A stretch of 64,000 nucleotides of DNA. It comes from Flavobacteriales bacterium UBA720. Its GTDB lineage: Bacteria > Bacteroidota > Bacteroidia > Flavobacteriales > Weeksellaceae. The DNA is taken from assembly GCA_002297505.1 (NCBI GenBank), contig DBLQ01000081.1, forward strand, positions 46,379-110,378, in the 5' to 3' direction. Positions 54,297-63,007 of the stretch are shown piece after piece. The notes under the pieces are model-generated. The model did not search any database, was not told the origin of the DNA, and saw only the letters and a program-made list of their open reading frames with translations. Each line of letters starts with the position of its first letter. Position 1 is the stretch's first letter. The position numbers and the translations under genes are program-made.

Positions 54297-56396
54297 ATGA
54301 CTACCAAATATCTAATCATCGCCACCTTATTTTCAGCAATGACTTTTGCCCAGACTCAGACAGACAGTCTGAAAGAAATCGAACAAGTCAATATATTAGT
54401 TAAGAAAAAACTGCTGGAAAGAAAAGCAGACCGGCTCATCTTTAATGTGGATGCATCCATCGCTTCCCAAGGAATGGACGCCGGCGAAACGCTTGCGAAT
54501 GTGCCAATGCTGAAAGTGGATGAAAATCTTGGAACCGTCTCTATCATCGGGAAAAGTTCTGTCAACGTGATGGTGAATGGCCGAATGCTGAATCTTTCCG
54601 GAACTGCACTTTTGAATTATTTAAAATCCATCCGTTCTGAAAATATTGCGAAAATTGAGGTGATCACGACTCCGCCTTCAAAATACGAAGCGCAGGGCAA
54701 CAGCGGACTCATCAATATTATTCTCAAGAAAAATCCGAATCTTGGCTTCAGTGGGAACATCAGCTCGGGATTGACGCAACGGACTTACCACAACGGCAGC
54801 ACGAACGGGACTTTGAATTATCAAACCGAAAAGCTTAGTTTAAGTTTTAAAATGAGTTATATAGAAGGTGCGAAGCGGGCGAATGAGCGGTATAACATTA
54901 TCGGTGCCTCACAGAACTTCAGCGAGTCAACACGGAAAGATATGTGGCGAAATCTGACTCCTAGCCTGAATGCATCCTATAAAATCAATAAAAATTCGGA
55001 AATCGGGATGGAATACATTTACGGCGGCGACAAAAACGGAATGAATATCCTCAACACAACCAGGAATATCAGTCCTGATTTAAAGGAAACCAGTCTTATC
55101 ACGAACACTTTTCACAGGGAACAATCGCCGACGCATACGTTCAGTACTTATTACGATCAGAAGCTGGATTCACTTGGGAAAAAGTTGAGTCTCGCCGGCA
55201 ATTTCTTTAAAAATGATAATGATACGGAAGTTAACTTTTCAACTTTGACATTTCCGGAAAACACCGTTCAGGATGTAAAAACCTTGTCCAAAGTTCAGCC
55301 TCAGATTTTCTCTGTGCAGGCGGATCTGGAGTTGCCTTTTCGATTTGGAACGGTGGAGACCGGCGCGAAATTCAATCAATTCAGAAATTCTGCTGATTTG
55401 AAATATTTGAATCTCGAAAACGGTGAATTTATCATTGACGAAACCAAGGGCAATCAATTCCAATATCAGGAAGAAAATTATGCGGTCTACGGAAGTTTTG
55501 CGAAGAATTTCGGGGAACACTGGGAAACGAAAGCAGGGCTGCGTTATGAAAATACTGTGGTAAAAAGTTCTGTCAATAACTTCAGTTACGGACAATGGTT
55601 TCCTTCCGCTTTTGTGTCTTATAAAAACGAAAAAAATGTGTTCAGCCTTTCTTACTCCAGAAGAATTAACAGGCCAAGTATGAGCAACCTGAATCCGTTC
55701 CGATGGTATGAAAATCCATATTCTTATTCCACTGGAAATCCTTTGTTGAAGCCTTCTTACATCAATAATTATGAATTGGGATACACCTTTGCCAATAAAT
55801 TCTCTACCAGCATCTATTATCTTAAACTAAAAAATGCGTTTGGACAGATATCTGACCTGAACGACAAAGCGCAGATCGGCGGTTATCTGAACTATTACAA
55901 CAACGATTTTTATGGAATGAACGTCTCCTACACCGATACTTTTTTCAAATTCTGGGAAGCCAGTCTGACTCTCAATGCGACCTTGCAGACATCTGAAATT
56001 TTCGAGATCCAAGCCGATGCAAAGAAGGGAAAGTCGCTGAGTTATTCTTTCAACAATACCTTTATGTTGAACACGAAGAAAACCGTTGCGATATTCCTCA
56101 ACTATGATCAAAATCTGCCCAATTACAATGTGAATTCATACTTTCATAATTTTTCGAATCTGAACGCCGGCGTGAAAGTTTCTTTGATGGAAAAGCAGCT
56201 CCAGATCAACGCCACCGTGACGAACATTTTTGCACAGCGATTTCTTGGCGATATGTACTATAAGGATAACAGCCAGTATTTCAATAATTATTGGGATGGC
56301 AGAAGTCTGAGACTGAGTGTGAATTATACTTTCGGGAACAAGAAGAAGTTCAGCAAGAAGAATATCAATTTTGAGGAAAAGGACCGGGCGAATTAA
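54297..56396 (+). CDS. TonB-dependent outer-membrane receptor, PF14905-like
   Basis: From ATG 54297 the protein has 699 residues with a signal peptide (MTTKYLIIATLFSAMTFAQ). A plug follows (EQVNILVKKKLLERKADRLIFNVDAS ... IEVITTPPSKYEAQGNSGLINIILKK), then a beta-barrel of the outer-membrane-family type ending MNFE-like (KKNINFEEKDRAN). A TonB box is not clear. The substrate is unknown. A second barrel of the same family begins 55 bp downstream. Confidence 0.9.
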   Translation: MTTKYLIIATLFSAMTFAQTQTDSLKEIEQVNILVKKKLLERKADRLIFNVDASIASQGMDAGETLANVPMLKVDENLGTVSIIGKSSVNVMVNGRMLNLSGTALLNYLKSIRSENIAKIEVITTPPSKYEAQGNSGLINIILKKNPNLGFSGNISSGLTQRTYHNGSTNGTLNYQTEKLSLSFKMSYIEGAKRANERYNIIGASQNFSESTRKDMWRNLTPSLNASYKINKNSEIGMEYIYGGDKNGMNILNTTRNISPDLKETSLITNTFHREQSPTHTFSTYYDQKLDSLGKKLSLAGNFFKNDNDTEVNFSTLTFPENTVQDVKTLSKVQPQIFSVQADLELPFRFGTVETGAKFNQFRNSADLKYLNLENGEFIIDETKGNQFQYQEENYAVYGSFAKNFGEHWETKAGLRYENTVVKSSVNNFSYGQWFPSAFVSYKNEKNVFSLSYSRRINRPSMSNLNPFRWYENPYSYSTGNPLLKPSYINNYELGYTFANKFSTSIYYLKLKNAFGQISDLNDKAQIGGYLNYYNNDFYGMNVSYTDTFFKFWEASLTLNATLQTSEIFEIQADAKKGKSLSYSFNNTFMLNTKKTVAIFLNYDQNLPNYNVNSYFHNFSNLNAGVKVSLMEKQLQINATVTNIFAQRFLGDMYYKDNSQYFNNYWDGRSLRLSVNYTFGNKKKFSKKNINFEEKDRAN

Positions 56397-56451
56397 GGTT
56401 TGGCTGTAACAAACAGGCAGATTCTAAGTCTAATCATTCATAAACTAAACT

Positions 56452-58578
56452 ATGAAGATAAAATCTATCCTTCCAATATCTGCCTTGTTTCTCAGTCCAT
56501 TCTATATTGCGCAGCAAACTCAGAAAAACGACAAGGAAAAGCAGATCGAAGCGGTCACCATTACCAAAACTAAAAAAGCTATTGAGCAAAAAGCGGACAG
56601 AACCATTTATGATTTTTCTGAGCAGCCACATCTCAATTCTGGTAACACTTTAGAAGGTTTACAAAAAATTCCTGGTTTGGTTGTTTCCGAAACTGTTGGA
56701 ATGGTTTATCAAGGAAAATCTCTGGATGTTTATATGGACGGAAGGCCATTGAATATCTACAGTACACAATTAACGGCTTATCTGGAAGGACTTCCTGCAA
56801 ACAGCATCGAAAAGATTGAAATTATTACGCAACCTGGTGCCGAATTTCCTGCAACTTCGGGTGGTGCAATCATTAACATTATTACCAGCAGAAATGCTAA
56901 ATCTTATTTATCTGCGACTTATGCCGGAGGTTACCGTTTCAGTAATTATGACCATTATAGAAGTAAATTCAATAATAGTTTAACGCTTAATTCAAAAAAC
57001 AAATGGTTTGGATGGCAGTTAAACGTTGGGCAAAATTACAACGAAAGCGAAACCAAATCGACTATTGATGAGATTTCCAGATTGTACAATGATAATGTTA
57101 ACAGAAATCAATATTTGAGAAGTGCTTTCACATTTGATATTGGGCAAGATCGATTGTTAATGAACTATAACCTTTCTCTTGGATCTTCGGATCGTTATGT
57201 AGATGGCTATTCTTTGTACGAGGGAACGGAATCTTTTGATAAAGATAAAATTGACCAAAGCAATACGAGAAATGAAGTAACTGCGACTTATCAGAAGAAA
57301 TTTGTTGATAAAAACAAAAAATTAGAATTTAAAGGTTCTTATACCAATTTCAATAATGATTTTGCGCAAGCAAGTCAAATTATAAAACCAGATCCAAATG
57401 CTTCAGAAAATGGTTCTAATCAAAATATTTATAACTTCAGAATCGATTATGCACAGCCGATCAAAATTTTGGACGAAGGTAAATTGAGCTTAGGCGCTTA
57501 TTATGATCAATTAGAATTTTCTGCAGATCTTTTTGGAATAGAAAATCTGGATTATAAAAGTAAAACTACTGCTTTCTACTCCGAAGCTAGTGCAACAAAG
57601 GGAAAAATGGATTTTGTTTTGGGACTTCGAGGAGAATATTACGACATTAATGGAATTAGTTTAGATTTTGAAAATGGGACTTATGATAAGTTGAGGCCTT
57701 TTGAAAAATTCAAAGTGTTTCCTAATGCTAGTATTCAGTACAATGTTATTCCAAAAATGGCTTTCTTTAATATTAATTATAACAAGAAAATTACATTACC
57801 GAATGTTGCGAATCTTAATCCAAATAATACAAGATATGGAAACGAAAACATCGATTTTTCAGGAAACCCAAATCTTCAGCCCACGATTTTCGATAATTTC
57901 GAGATTAAGTTAAGCGCTTTGAATTATGCATTTATCGGATACAATTTTACCAATGCGAAAAATCAAGTGGTACAAAAAGTTGCCAGAGAAGGAGATCGCA
58001 TTTTGCAAACAAGTGACAATCTTGACCGTATGAAAACGCATAATTTCAACATTGGATTCCCTGTTCCTTTAGCCATTTTCAACACACCTTTCAAAGATAT
58101 TATGAAAATGGATATGAATCCTGACCAAGTGAGTTTCATCTTCCTCTATGGTTCGTATCAATTACAACAAATCGATGCCATTGTAAATCCGAAAGGTTAC
58201 TGGACTTACAATGTAACAGGGCAATTCATTTTACCTTTCAAAACAAAATTCATTGCCAATTACACTTACTTAACCAAAGGAAATGAGTTCTTTTTCTATC
58301 CAAACAAATCGTTTTACAACACTTTGAATTTATCATTATCAAGGAAATTCAATAAAGATAGAATGACGCTGACTTTATTTGCCAATGATGTTTTCAACAC
58401 CAACGAAACGAATCTGAGAACAACGAACGCGTTTCCAAATGTTTATATCAGAAATAAGAATGACACAAGAAACTTTGGACTTTCTTTCAATTATAAAATC
58501 CCGACCAAAAATAAGTTGGCGAAAGAAGCTCCGAATATGCTGAATCAAGAGAAGAAAGAAGAAACCTCTACTTTATAA
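56452..58578 (+). CDS. TonB-dependent outer-membrane receptor, PF14905-like
   Basis: The 708-residue protein has a signal peptide (MKIKSILPISALFLSPFYI). A TonB-plug pattern follows (ITKTKKAIEQKADRTIYDFSEQ, GKSLDVYMDGRPLNIYST, IEKIEIITQPGAEFPATSGGAIINIITSR), then a barrel with paralogy to the gene before it. It is probably cotranscribed with that gene (55-bp gap). The ligand is unknown. Confidence 0.9.
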   Translation: MKIKSILPISALFLSPFYIAQQTQKNDKEKQIEAVTITKTKKAIEQKADRTIYDFSEQPHLNSGNTLEGLQKIPGLVVSETVGMVYQGKSLDVYMDGRPLNIYSTQLTAYLEGLPANSIEKIEIITQPGAEFPATSGGAIINIITSRNAKSYLSATYAGGYRFSNYDHYRSKFNNSLTLNSKNKWFGWQLNVGQNYNESETKSTIDEISRLYNDNVNRNQYLRSAFTFDIGQDRLLMNYNLSLGSSDRYVDGYSLYEGTESFDKDKIDQSNTRNEVTATYQKKFVDKNKKLEFKGSYTNFNNDFAQASQIIKPDPNASENGSNQNIYNFRIDYAQPIKILDEGKLSLGAYYDQLEFSADLFGIENLDYKSKTTAFYSEASATKGKMDFVLGLRGEYYDINGISLDFENGTYDKLRPFEKFKVFPNASIQYNVIPKMAFFNINYNKKITLPNVANLNPNNTRYGNENIDFSGNPNLQPTIFDNFEIKLSALNYAFIGYNFTNAKNQVVQKVAREGDRILQTSDNLDRMKTHNFNIGFPVPLAIFNTPFKDIMKMDMNPDQVSFIFLYGSYQLQQIDAIVNPKGYWTYNVTGQFILPFKTKFIANYTYLTKGNEFFFYPNKSFYNTLNLSLSRKFNKDRMTLTLFANDVFNTNETNLRTTNAFPNVYIRNKNDTRNFGLSFNYKIPTKNKLAKEAPNMLNQEKKEETSTL

Positions 58579-58583
58579 AAATG

Positions 58584-58616
58584 AAAACCGAAAGAATTTC
58601 TTTCGGTTTTTTTGTT
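58584..58616. terminator. Bidirectional terminator between receptor and RluA genes
   Basis: AAAACCGAAAGA and TCTTTCGGTTTT form a 12-bp stem with a 3-nt loop, followed by TTTTTT on the plus strand. It lies between convergent genes. Confidence 0.9.
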
Positions 58617-58619
58617 AAT

Positions 58620-59312
58620 TTATTCTTCACACGCTTTCCAAACCGCATCATTCTGCGGAACTGGTGCTGTGATTTCTATATTCTCTTTTGTAACTGGATG
58701 AATCAATTCCAGTTTTCTGGCGTGCAGGGAAATCCCACCATCAGAGTTGGATCGCGGCGCGCCATATTTCAGATCACCTTTGATCGGGATTCCGATTTTT
58801 GACAACTGAGCACGAATCTGATGATGCCTTCCTGTTTCCAAATCGATTTCTAACAGTTGATAATTGTCCAAAGTCTTAATCAAATGATAAGTCAGTATCG
58901 CTTCTTTCGCGCCTGCGGTTGGTTTTGTATAAACGACGGCCTTATTATTTTTCTCATTTTTCTGGAGATAGTGAACCAATCTCTGCGAATGCGGAATCAT
59001 CTCTTTGCCGACGACTGCCCAATATGTTTTCTTCACTTCGCGGTCTTTCACCATTACCGTCAAGCGGGATAGAGCTTTGGAAGTTTTGGCATAAATCACC
59101 AATCCGGATGTCGGCCGGTCTATCCGATGAACCAAACCGAGGAACACGTTGCCCGGTTTCTGATCTCTATTTTTGATAAAATCTTTGATCAATTCCAGCA
59201 AAGACAAATCGCCGGTTTTATCGCCCTGAACCAATTGTCCGGCTTTTTTATTAATGACGAACAGGTGATTGTCCTCATAGACGATCTGAGAATTGTCAAA
59301 GTTTTGACTCAT
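58620..59312 (-). CDS. RluA-family pseudouridine synthase
   Basis: The 230-residue protein has the catalytic motif HRIDRPTSGLVIYAK with D65, and the RluA-type tail RHHQIRAQLSKIGIPIKGDLKYG. It isomerises uridines in rRNA or tRNA; the target is not known from the sequence. It overlaps the start of the upstream gene by 17 bp. Confidence 0.92.
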   Translation of the reverse strand: MSQNFDNSQIVYEDNHLFVINKKAGQLVQGDKTGDLSLLELIKDFIKNRDQKPGNVFLGLVHRIDRPTSGLVIYAKTSKALSRLTVMVKDREVKKTYWAVVGKEMIPHSQRLVHYLQKNEKNNKAVVYTKPTAGAKEAILTYHLIKTLDNYQLLEIDLETGRHHQIRAQLSKIGIPIKGDLKYGAPRSNSDGGISLHARKLELIHPVTKENIEITAPVPQNDAVWKACEE

Positions 59313-59754
59313 TTCTTATATAATGTATGGCTTCCTCTAGCTGTGTAGTGATTTCGGTATCAATTACGCCATTGCTTCTGTTGTATGCTATCAATTCCAG
59401 CATGTCATCGTACATGTCATCAGGAACCTTAAAGGCTGGCGATTTTTTCTCAAGCTCAGGCCGCAAGACTTCCAATTTTGCTTTCATTTTTTCTATCAGA
59501 TTACATATTTCCTGTTCTCTGACGAGCTTGTCGAAGATCAGATTTTCTATGTGTTCTGTAGCTTCACTCAGTTCATCTTCCAGGGCCTGAACAGTCTCAA
59601 AGTCACCTTCATCTATCAAAAACTTCTGCATGTGGATTTTGAACTCGTGAATCAGAGCAGGACTTTCGGTCAGTGGATAATTACTGAGCCATTCCTTCAA
59701 AGTCATCGTATCGTGATCCAACAAAATTTGTAGTTCTGCGCGGTAGTCCATCAT
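59296..59754 (-). CDS. Helical cytosolic protein, function unknown
   Basis: The 152-residue protein is mostly acidic helices (LEDELSEATEHIENLIFDKLVREQEICNLIEKMKAKLEVLRPELEKK), with likely coiled coil. It overlaps the RluA gene by 17 bp, so the two are coupled. No domain was recognised. Confidence 0.65.
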   Translation of the reverse strand: MMDYRAELQILLDHDTMTLKEWLSNYPLTESPALIHEFKIHMQKFLIDEGDFETVQALEDELSEATEHIENLIFDKLVREQEICNLIEKMKAKLEVLRPELEKKSPAFKVPDDMYDDMLELIAYNRSNGVIDTEITTQLEEAIHYIRNESKL

Positions 59755-59801
59755 TTTTTTGTGTTTTGATTATTGAATCAAAATTAAAAAAAAATTTGAA
59801 A

Positions 59802-60650
59802 CTAACGATGCTGCCGCATAAGCCATTTCGGAATTTTTTCTAAAAGCTTTTCAGACAAGATGTTATTATGATACTTGTTCTTATATTCCCAGAGAAAGAC
59901 TTGTCCCTTGTACTTCATTTCATCAAAAAATCTGAAATTGCTTTGAGGGAAATTATCGGTGTCAAGACTCCCGTGGACAATCCAAATTGGCATGGTCAGC
60001 AATTCACTTATTTTATTGAACTGAGAAATTCCCGAAATGTTCACAGCGGCAGCAAACAGATCGGGCCTTTTGGAAATTGCATTCATGGTGGTAGCACCAC
60101 CCATCGAGAATCCCATGACGTAAATCCTGTCCCGGTCGATATTTTCTTTGACGATCAAGGAATCAATTGACTCTAAAACCAAATCCAAATATTCATTAGA
60201 CTCAGAAACCTTTACATTTCTACTTTCATCGAGATGATAATTGGATGACCGAACCGGAAACTGAGGCGACAAAACATAAGCCTGATATTTTTCGCGATTC
60301 TCCGGGAGTAGCCACATTTTGGACAAAACTCCCATCTGAGACGTGTTGTCCTTGCCCACCGCGCCTGAACCGTGAAACACCAAAATGAGAGGATATTTTT
60401 TGGCTGGATTTATATTTTTCGGCTTCAAAAAACGATAATTGACAACAATTTTTCCGTCATCGAATTTTCCAGCTTTGAAATCAGAAAAATCAAGATTCTT
60501 AATCTCCTTAATTCTCGAAAGCGATTTCAGTGAATCTTTTTGATCCGTTATTTCTGTCCTTGTTCCGAACTGGGTTGGGTGACCAGCGCAGGAAACAACT
60601 GATACTATTAATATTGAAAAAGATAAAAATCTAATGAATTTCCGAAGCAT
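59802..60650 (-). CDS. Alpha/beta-hydrolase lipoprotein (esterase-like)
   Basis: The 282-residue protein has a lipoprotein signal (MLRKFIRFLSFSILIVSVVS then Cys 21), an oxyanion-type HGSGAVG (93-99), and the nucleophile elbow GFSMGG with S182. An Asp and a His near the end could complete the triad (HGSLDTDNFP, KYHNNIL). It resembles poly-hydroxybutyrate depolymerase/esterases and prolyl-oligopeptidase-like enzymes. Substrate unknown. Confidence 0.85.
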   Translation of the reverse strand: MLRKFIRFLSFSILIVSVVSCAGHPTQFGTRTEITDQKDSLKSLSRIKEIKNLDFSDFKAGKFDDGKIVVNYRFLKPKNINPAKKYPLILVFHGSGAVGKDNTSQMGVLSKMWLLPENREKYQAYVLSPQFPVRSSNYHLDESRNVKVSESNEYLDLVLESIDSLIVKENIDRDRIYVMGFSMGGATTMNAISKRPDLFAAAVNISGISQFNKISELLTMPIWIVHGSLDTDNFPQSNFRFFDEMKYKGQVFLWEYKNKYHNNILSEKLLEKIPKWLMRQHR

Positions 60651-60672
60651 GGTGAATGTGTTATAATTAAAA

Positions 60673-60706
60673 CCCTTTCAGATTTGGAGGTCTGAAAGGG
60701 CCAAAT
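60673..60706 (-). terminator. Terminator after panB
   Basis: CCCTTTCAGA and TCTGAAAGGG form a 10-bp stem with loop of eight. On the minus strand it is followed by TTTTAATT. It lies 23 bp after the panB stop. Confidence 0.85.
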
Positions 60707-60722
60707 TTATTTAACTGATAGA

Positions 60723-61538
60723 CTAGTAACTCTCCTTATCATTAGGAAAATCGGAGCTTTTCACATCTTGAACATACTGTGAAACGGCGCCCGTAATCTC
60801 TGTGTACAGATCCAGATATCTTCTCAGGAACTTAGGCGAAAAACCTTTGTTCATGCCCACCAAATCATGATACACCAAAACCTGACCGTCACAATCCGGT
60901 CCTGCGCCAATACCAATCGTCGGAATCGAAATACTTTCGGAAGCTTTTTTTGCCAACGCAGCAGGAATTTTTTCCAAAACTACAGCAAAACAGCCTAACT
61001 CTTCCAACAGTTTGCAGTCAGAAATCAACTTTTCCGCTTCCGCATCTTCTTTGGCCCGCACTTTATAAGTTCCGAATTGATAGATGCTCTGAGGCGTGAG
61101 ACCAAGATGTCCGCAAACCGGAATTCCTGCATTCACAATTTTTCTAATCGATTCTTCAATTTCTTTCCCACCTTCGATTTTAATCGCGTGAGCACCGCCT
61201 TCCTTCATCATCCGTACGGCTGAATCCAAAGCTTTCTCGGGATTACTCTGATACGTTCCAAAAGGTAAATCGGCAACCACCAAAGCTCTTTCTACACCAC
61301 GGACGACACATTGTGTATGATAAATCATTTGGTCCAATGTAATTGGCAATGTAGTTTCGTGACCAGCCATTACGTTTGCTGCAGAATCTCCGATTAAGAT
61401 AGAATCCACGCCACCTGCGTCCACCATTTTAGCTGTTGTAAAATCGTAAGCCGTCAGCATTGTAATCTTTTCCTTATCGAATTTCATTTTTCGTAAGGTT
61501 TCCGTTGTGATTTTTTTTATTTCAGAATGTACAGACAT
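60723..61538 (-). CDS. panB: 3-methyl-2-oxobutanoate hydroxymethyltransferase
   Basis: The 271-residue TIM-barrel protein has the PanB signature LTAYDFTTAKMVDAGGVDSILIGDSAANVMAGHETTLPIT, VADLPFGTYQ, and GVEKIP-like LEKIPAALAKK. It adds a hydroxymethyl group from methylene-THF to alpha-ketoisovalerate in pantothenate synthesis. It lies 46 bp after an unknown gene, with no other pan gene in view. Confidence 0.96.
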   Translation of the reverse strand: MSVHSEIKKITTETLRKMKFDKEKITMLTAYDFTTAKMVDAGGVDSILIGDSAANVMAGHETTLPITLDQMIYHTQCVVRGVERALVVADLPFGTYQSNPEKALDSAVRMMKEGGAHAIKIEGGKEIEESIRKIVNAGIPVCGHLGLTPQSIYQFGTYKVRAKEDAEAEKLISDCKLLEELGCFAVVLEKIPAALAKKASESISIPTIGIGAGPDCDGQVLVYHDLVGMNKGFSPKFLRRYLDLYTEITGAVSQYVQDVKSSDFPNDKESY

Positions 61539-61584
61539 TTTCTTAATTATAAATTATTTAGAAAAGAGAATTTAAATTGTTCAT

Positions 61585-62193
61585 CTATGAAACAAATTCC
61601 TTTTCTGCTATTTTTATCTCCTCGATATTTTTAAAACACTTTCTTCCGTTGTTTTCCATTCCAAACTCTGCTAAATGTAATTTTTGGGCATTTTGCTTAT
61701 TTTCAATTATCAATAGTTCATCGGTCAATTCAGTATTTACTTTACCAAAATTAACTTCTATCGAAGAGAATAGTATATAATCTGATTGTGTTTCAAAAAC
61801 AATTTCTATTGGAACAAAATAATTTCCTACAAATGCTTTATGCCAAAAAATTTTAGCATCAATTATTTTAGATTTAAGTATTTTTGATGGATAGTGCTTA
61901 GGAATTTTACTATCTACAAATTCATAATCAGTTAAATTACCTTTGATAAGGTTAAGTCCATTATAATGTGTACTGAAAAAATAATTTCCTAAATAATACT
62001 TTTCTTGATTTAAAATTAATTCAACACCACTCAATAAACTTTTACCATAAGCATTTTCTTGTTCATTAAAATCCAAGTCCTCAACATCTAAATAGAAAAG
62101 TATTTCATCAATTTCTTTTCCGATGAAGTTTCGTACATTATTAAAAAGAGTTTGATATTCAACTATCTCCTCTTCTGTCCAAGACTTATCCAT
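61585..62193 (-). CDS. Unknown cytosolic protein between Crp/Fnr and panB
   Basis: The 202-residue protein has no signal peptide, membrane helix or recognised domain, with a repeated acidic/aromatic character (ILFYLDVEDLDFNEQENAYGK). It follows the Crp/Fnr gene by 3 bp and lies in the same direction as panB. It is markedly AT-rich compared with its neighbours, suggesting later acquisition. Confidence 0.5.
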   Translation of the reverse strand: MDKSWTEEEIVEYQTLFNNVRNFIGKEIDEILFYLDVEDLDFNEQENAYGKSLLSGVELILNQEKYYLGNYFFSTHYNGLNLIKGNLTDYEFVDSKIPKHYPSKILKSKIIDAKIFWHKAFVGNYFVPIEIVFETQSDYILFSSIEVNFGKVNTELTDELLIIENKQNAQKLHLAEFGMENNGRKCFKNIEEIKIAEKEFVS

Positions 62194-62196
62194 CTT

Positions 62197-62910
62197 TTAT
62201 ATAACGACGTGACCCAATTTGATTAATTTTTCTCTGTTAAGAATTTTAATATTTCTACCTTCCACGGAAATCAAATCATCTTGTTTGAATTCGGAGATCA
62301 GTCGGATGGCACTTTCCGTTGCGGTTCCGATCAGGTTCGCAATTTCTTCTCTGGTCAAGGAAATTTTGATAAAACCTTCCGGGTCGGTGCCCAATTTTTG
62401 TTCCAGCAAAACCAGGATTTCTGCCAATCTTTCTCTCACTGTTTTCTGAGCCAGGAACGTCACCGTGTTGGCAGACTCGCCCAACTCATATGCAATTTTC
62501 TGAAGCATGGCGTAGGATAGTTTGGGATCTACTTCCAGCAGTCTGAGAAAAATATCACCTGGCAGAAACTGAACCGTCATCGGCGTCATTGCCTCGGCCT
62601 TGGCCTGGAAATTCTCGCCGCAAAGCAGCGATCTGTAGCCTATCAAATCATTTTCCTTACAGAATCTCAAAATCTGATCCTTACCATAAACACCGGATTT
62701 CGAAAGCTTTGCAGTGCCTTTTTCGATAAAATAAACACCCTTCGGCGACTCACCATCGTCGAAGACGACATCGCCTTTTGAAAATTCCAGAACTTTGAGG
62801 GCATTGTTATAAACTTCAAAATCCTCCGGAGTAAGACTTACACGCAGCGATTCTTTGTTAAATGCTTTCGAGAAGTTTTCCTCTATAACCAATTGTTGTT
62901 CAAGTGACAT
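62197..62910 (-). CDS. Crp/Fnr-family transcription regulator
   Basis: ATG 62910 gives 237 residues: a cNMP-binding-type N-terminal domain (SKGDVVFDDGESPKGVYFIEKGTAKLSK) and a C-terminal HTH (EEIANLIGTATESAIRLISEFKQDDLI). No [4Fe-4S] cysteine cluster motif is evident, so it is an Fnr-like regulator of unclear signal. It is divergent from a CcoI-type copper ATPase, as often seen in Bacteroidetes, and may control the cbb3 oxidase genes. Confidence 0.92.
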   Translation of the reverse strand: MSLEQQLVIEENFSKAFNKESLRVSLTPEDFEVYNNALKVLEFSKGDVVFDDGESPKGVYFIEKGTAKLSKSGVYGKDQILRFCKENDLIGYRSLLCGENFQAKAEAMTPMTVQFLPGDIFLRLLEVDPKLSYAMLQKIAYELGESANTVTFLAQKTVRERLAEILVLLEQKLGTDPEGFIKISLTREEIANLIGTATESAIRLISEFKQDDLISVEGRNIKILNREKLIKLGHVVI

Positions 62911-62915
62911 ACCTA

Positions 62916-62927
62916 TGACATTTGTCA
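62916..62927. promoter_or_regulatory. Palindromic operator candidate TGACATTTGTCA
   Basis: TGACA-TT-TGTCA is a perfect 5-bp inverted repeat. It overlaps the expected transcription start of the Crp/Fnr gene and lies ~80 bp upstream of the CcoI gene. It resembles no standard FNR (TTGAT-N4-ATCAA) site exactly, so autoregulation by Crp/Fnr is an inference. Confidence 0.5.
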
Positions 62928-62928
62928 G

Positions 62929-62936
62929 CAAAAATA
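62929..62936 (-). promoter_or_regulatory. Promoter -7 box of the Crp/Fnr gene
   Basis: The minus strand reads TATTTTTG with CTTG about 21 bp upstream. The start is ~12 bp before ATG 62910, inside the palindrome. Confidence 0.65.
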
Positions 62937-62971
62937 CGACTTTTTAGCACCATTACCCAAGATTTTTGGCG

Positions 62972-62979
62972 TAATTTTG
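62972..62979 (+). promoter_or_regulatory. Promoter -7 box of the CcoI gene
   Basis: TAATTTTG is a perfect TAnnTTTG box, 29 bp before ATG 63008. A -33 TTTG is not clear. Confidence 0.65.
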
Positions 62980-63007
62980 TCTTCCAAATATCTGAGAGTT
63001 TTTTAAT

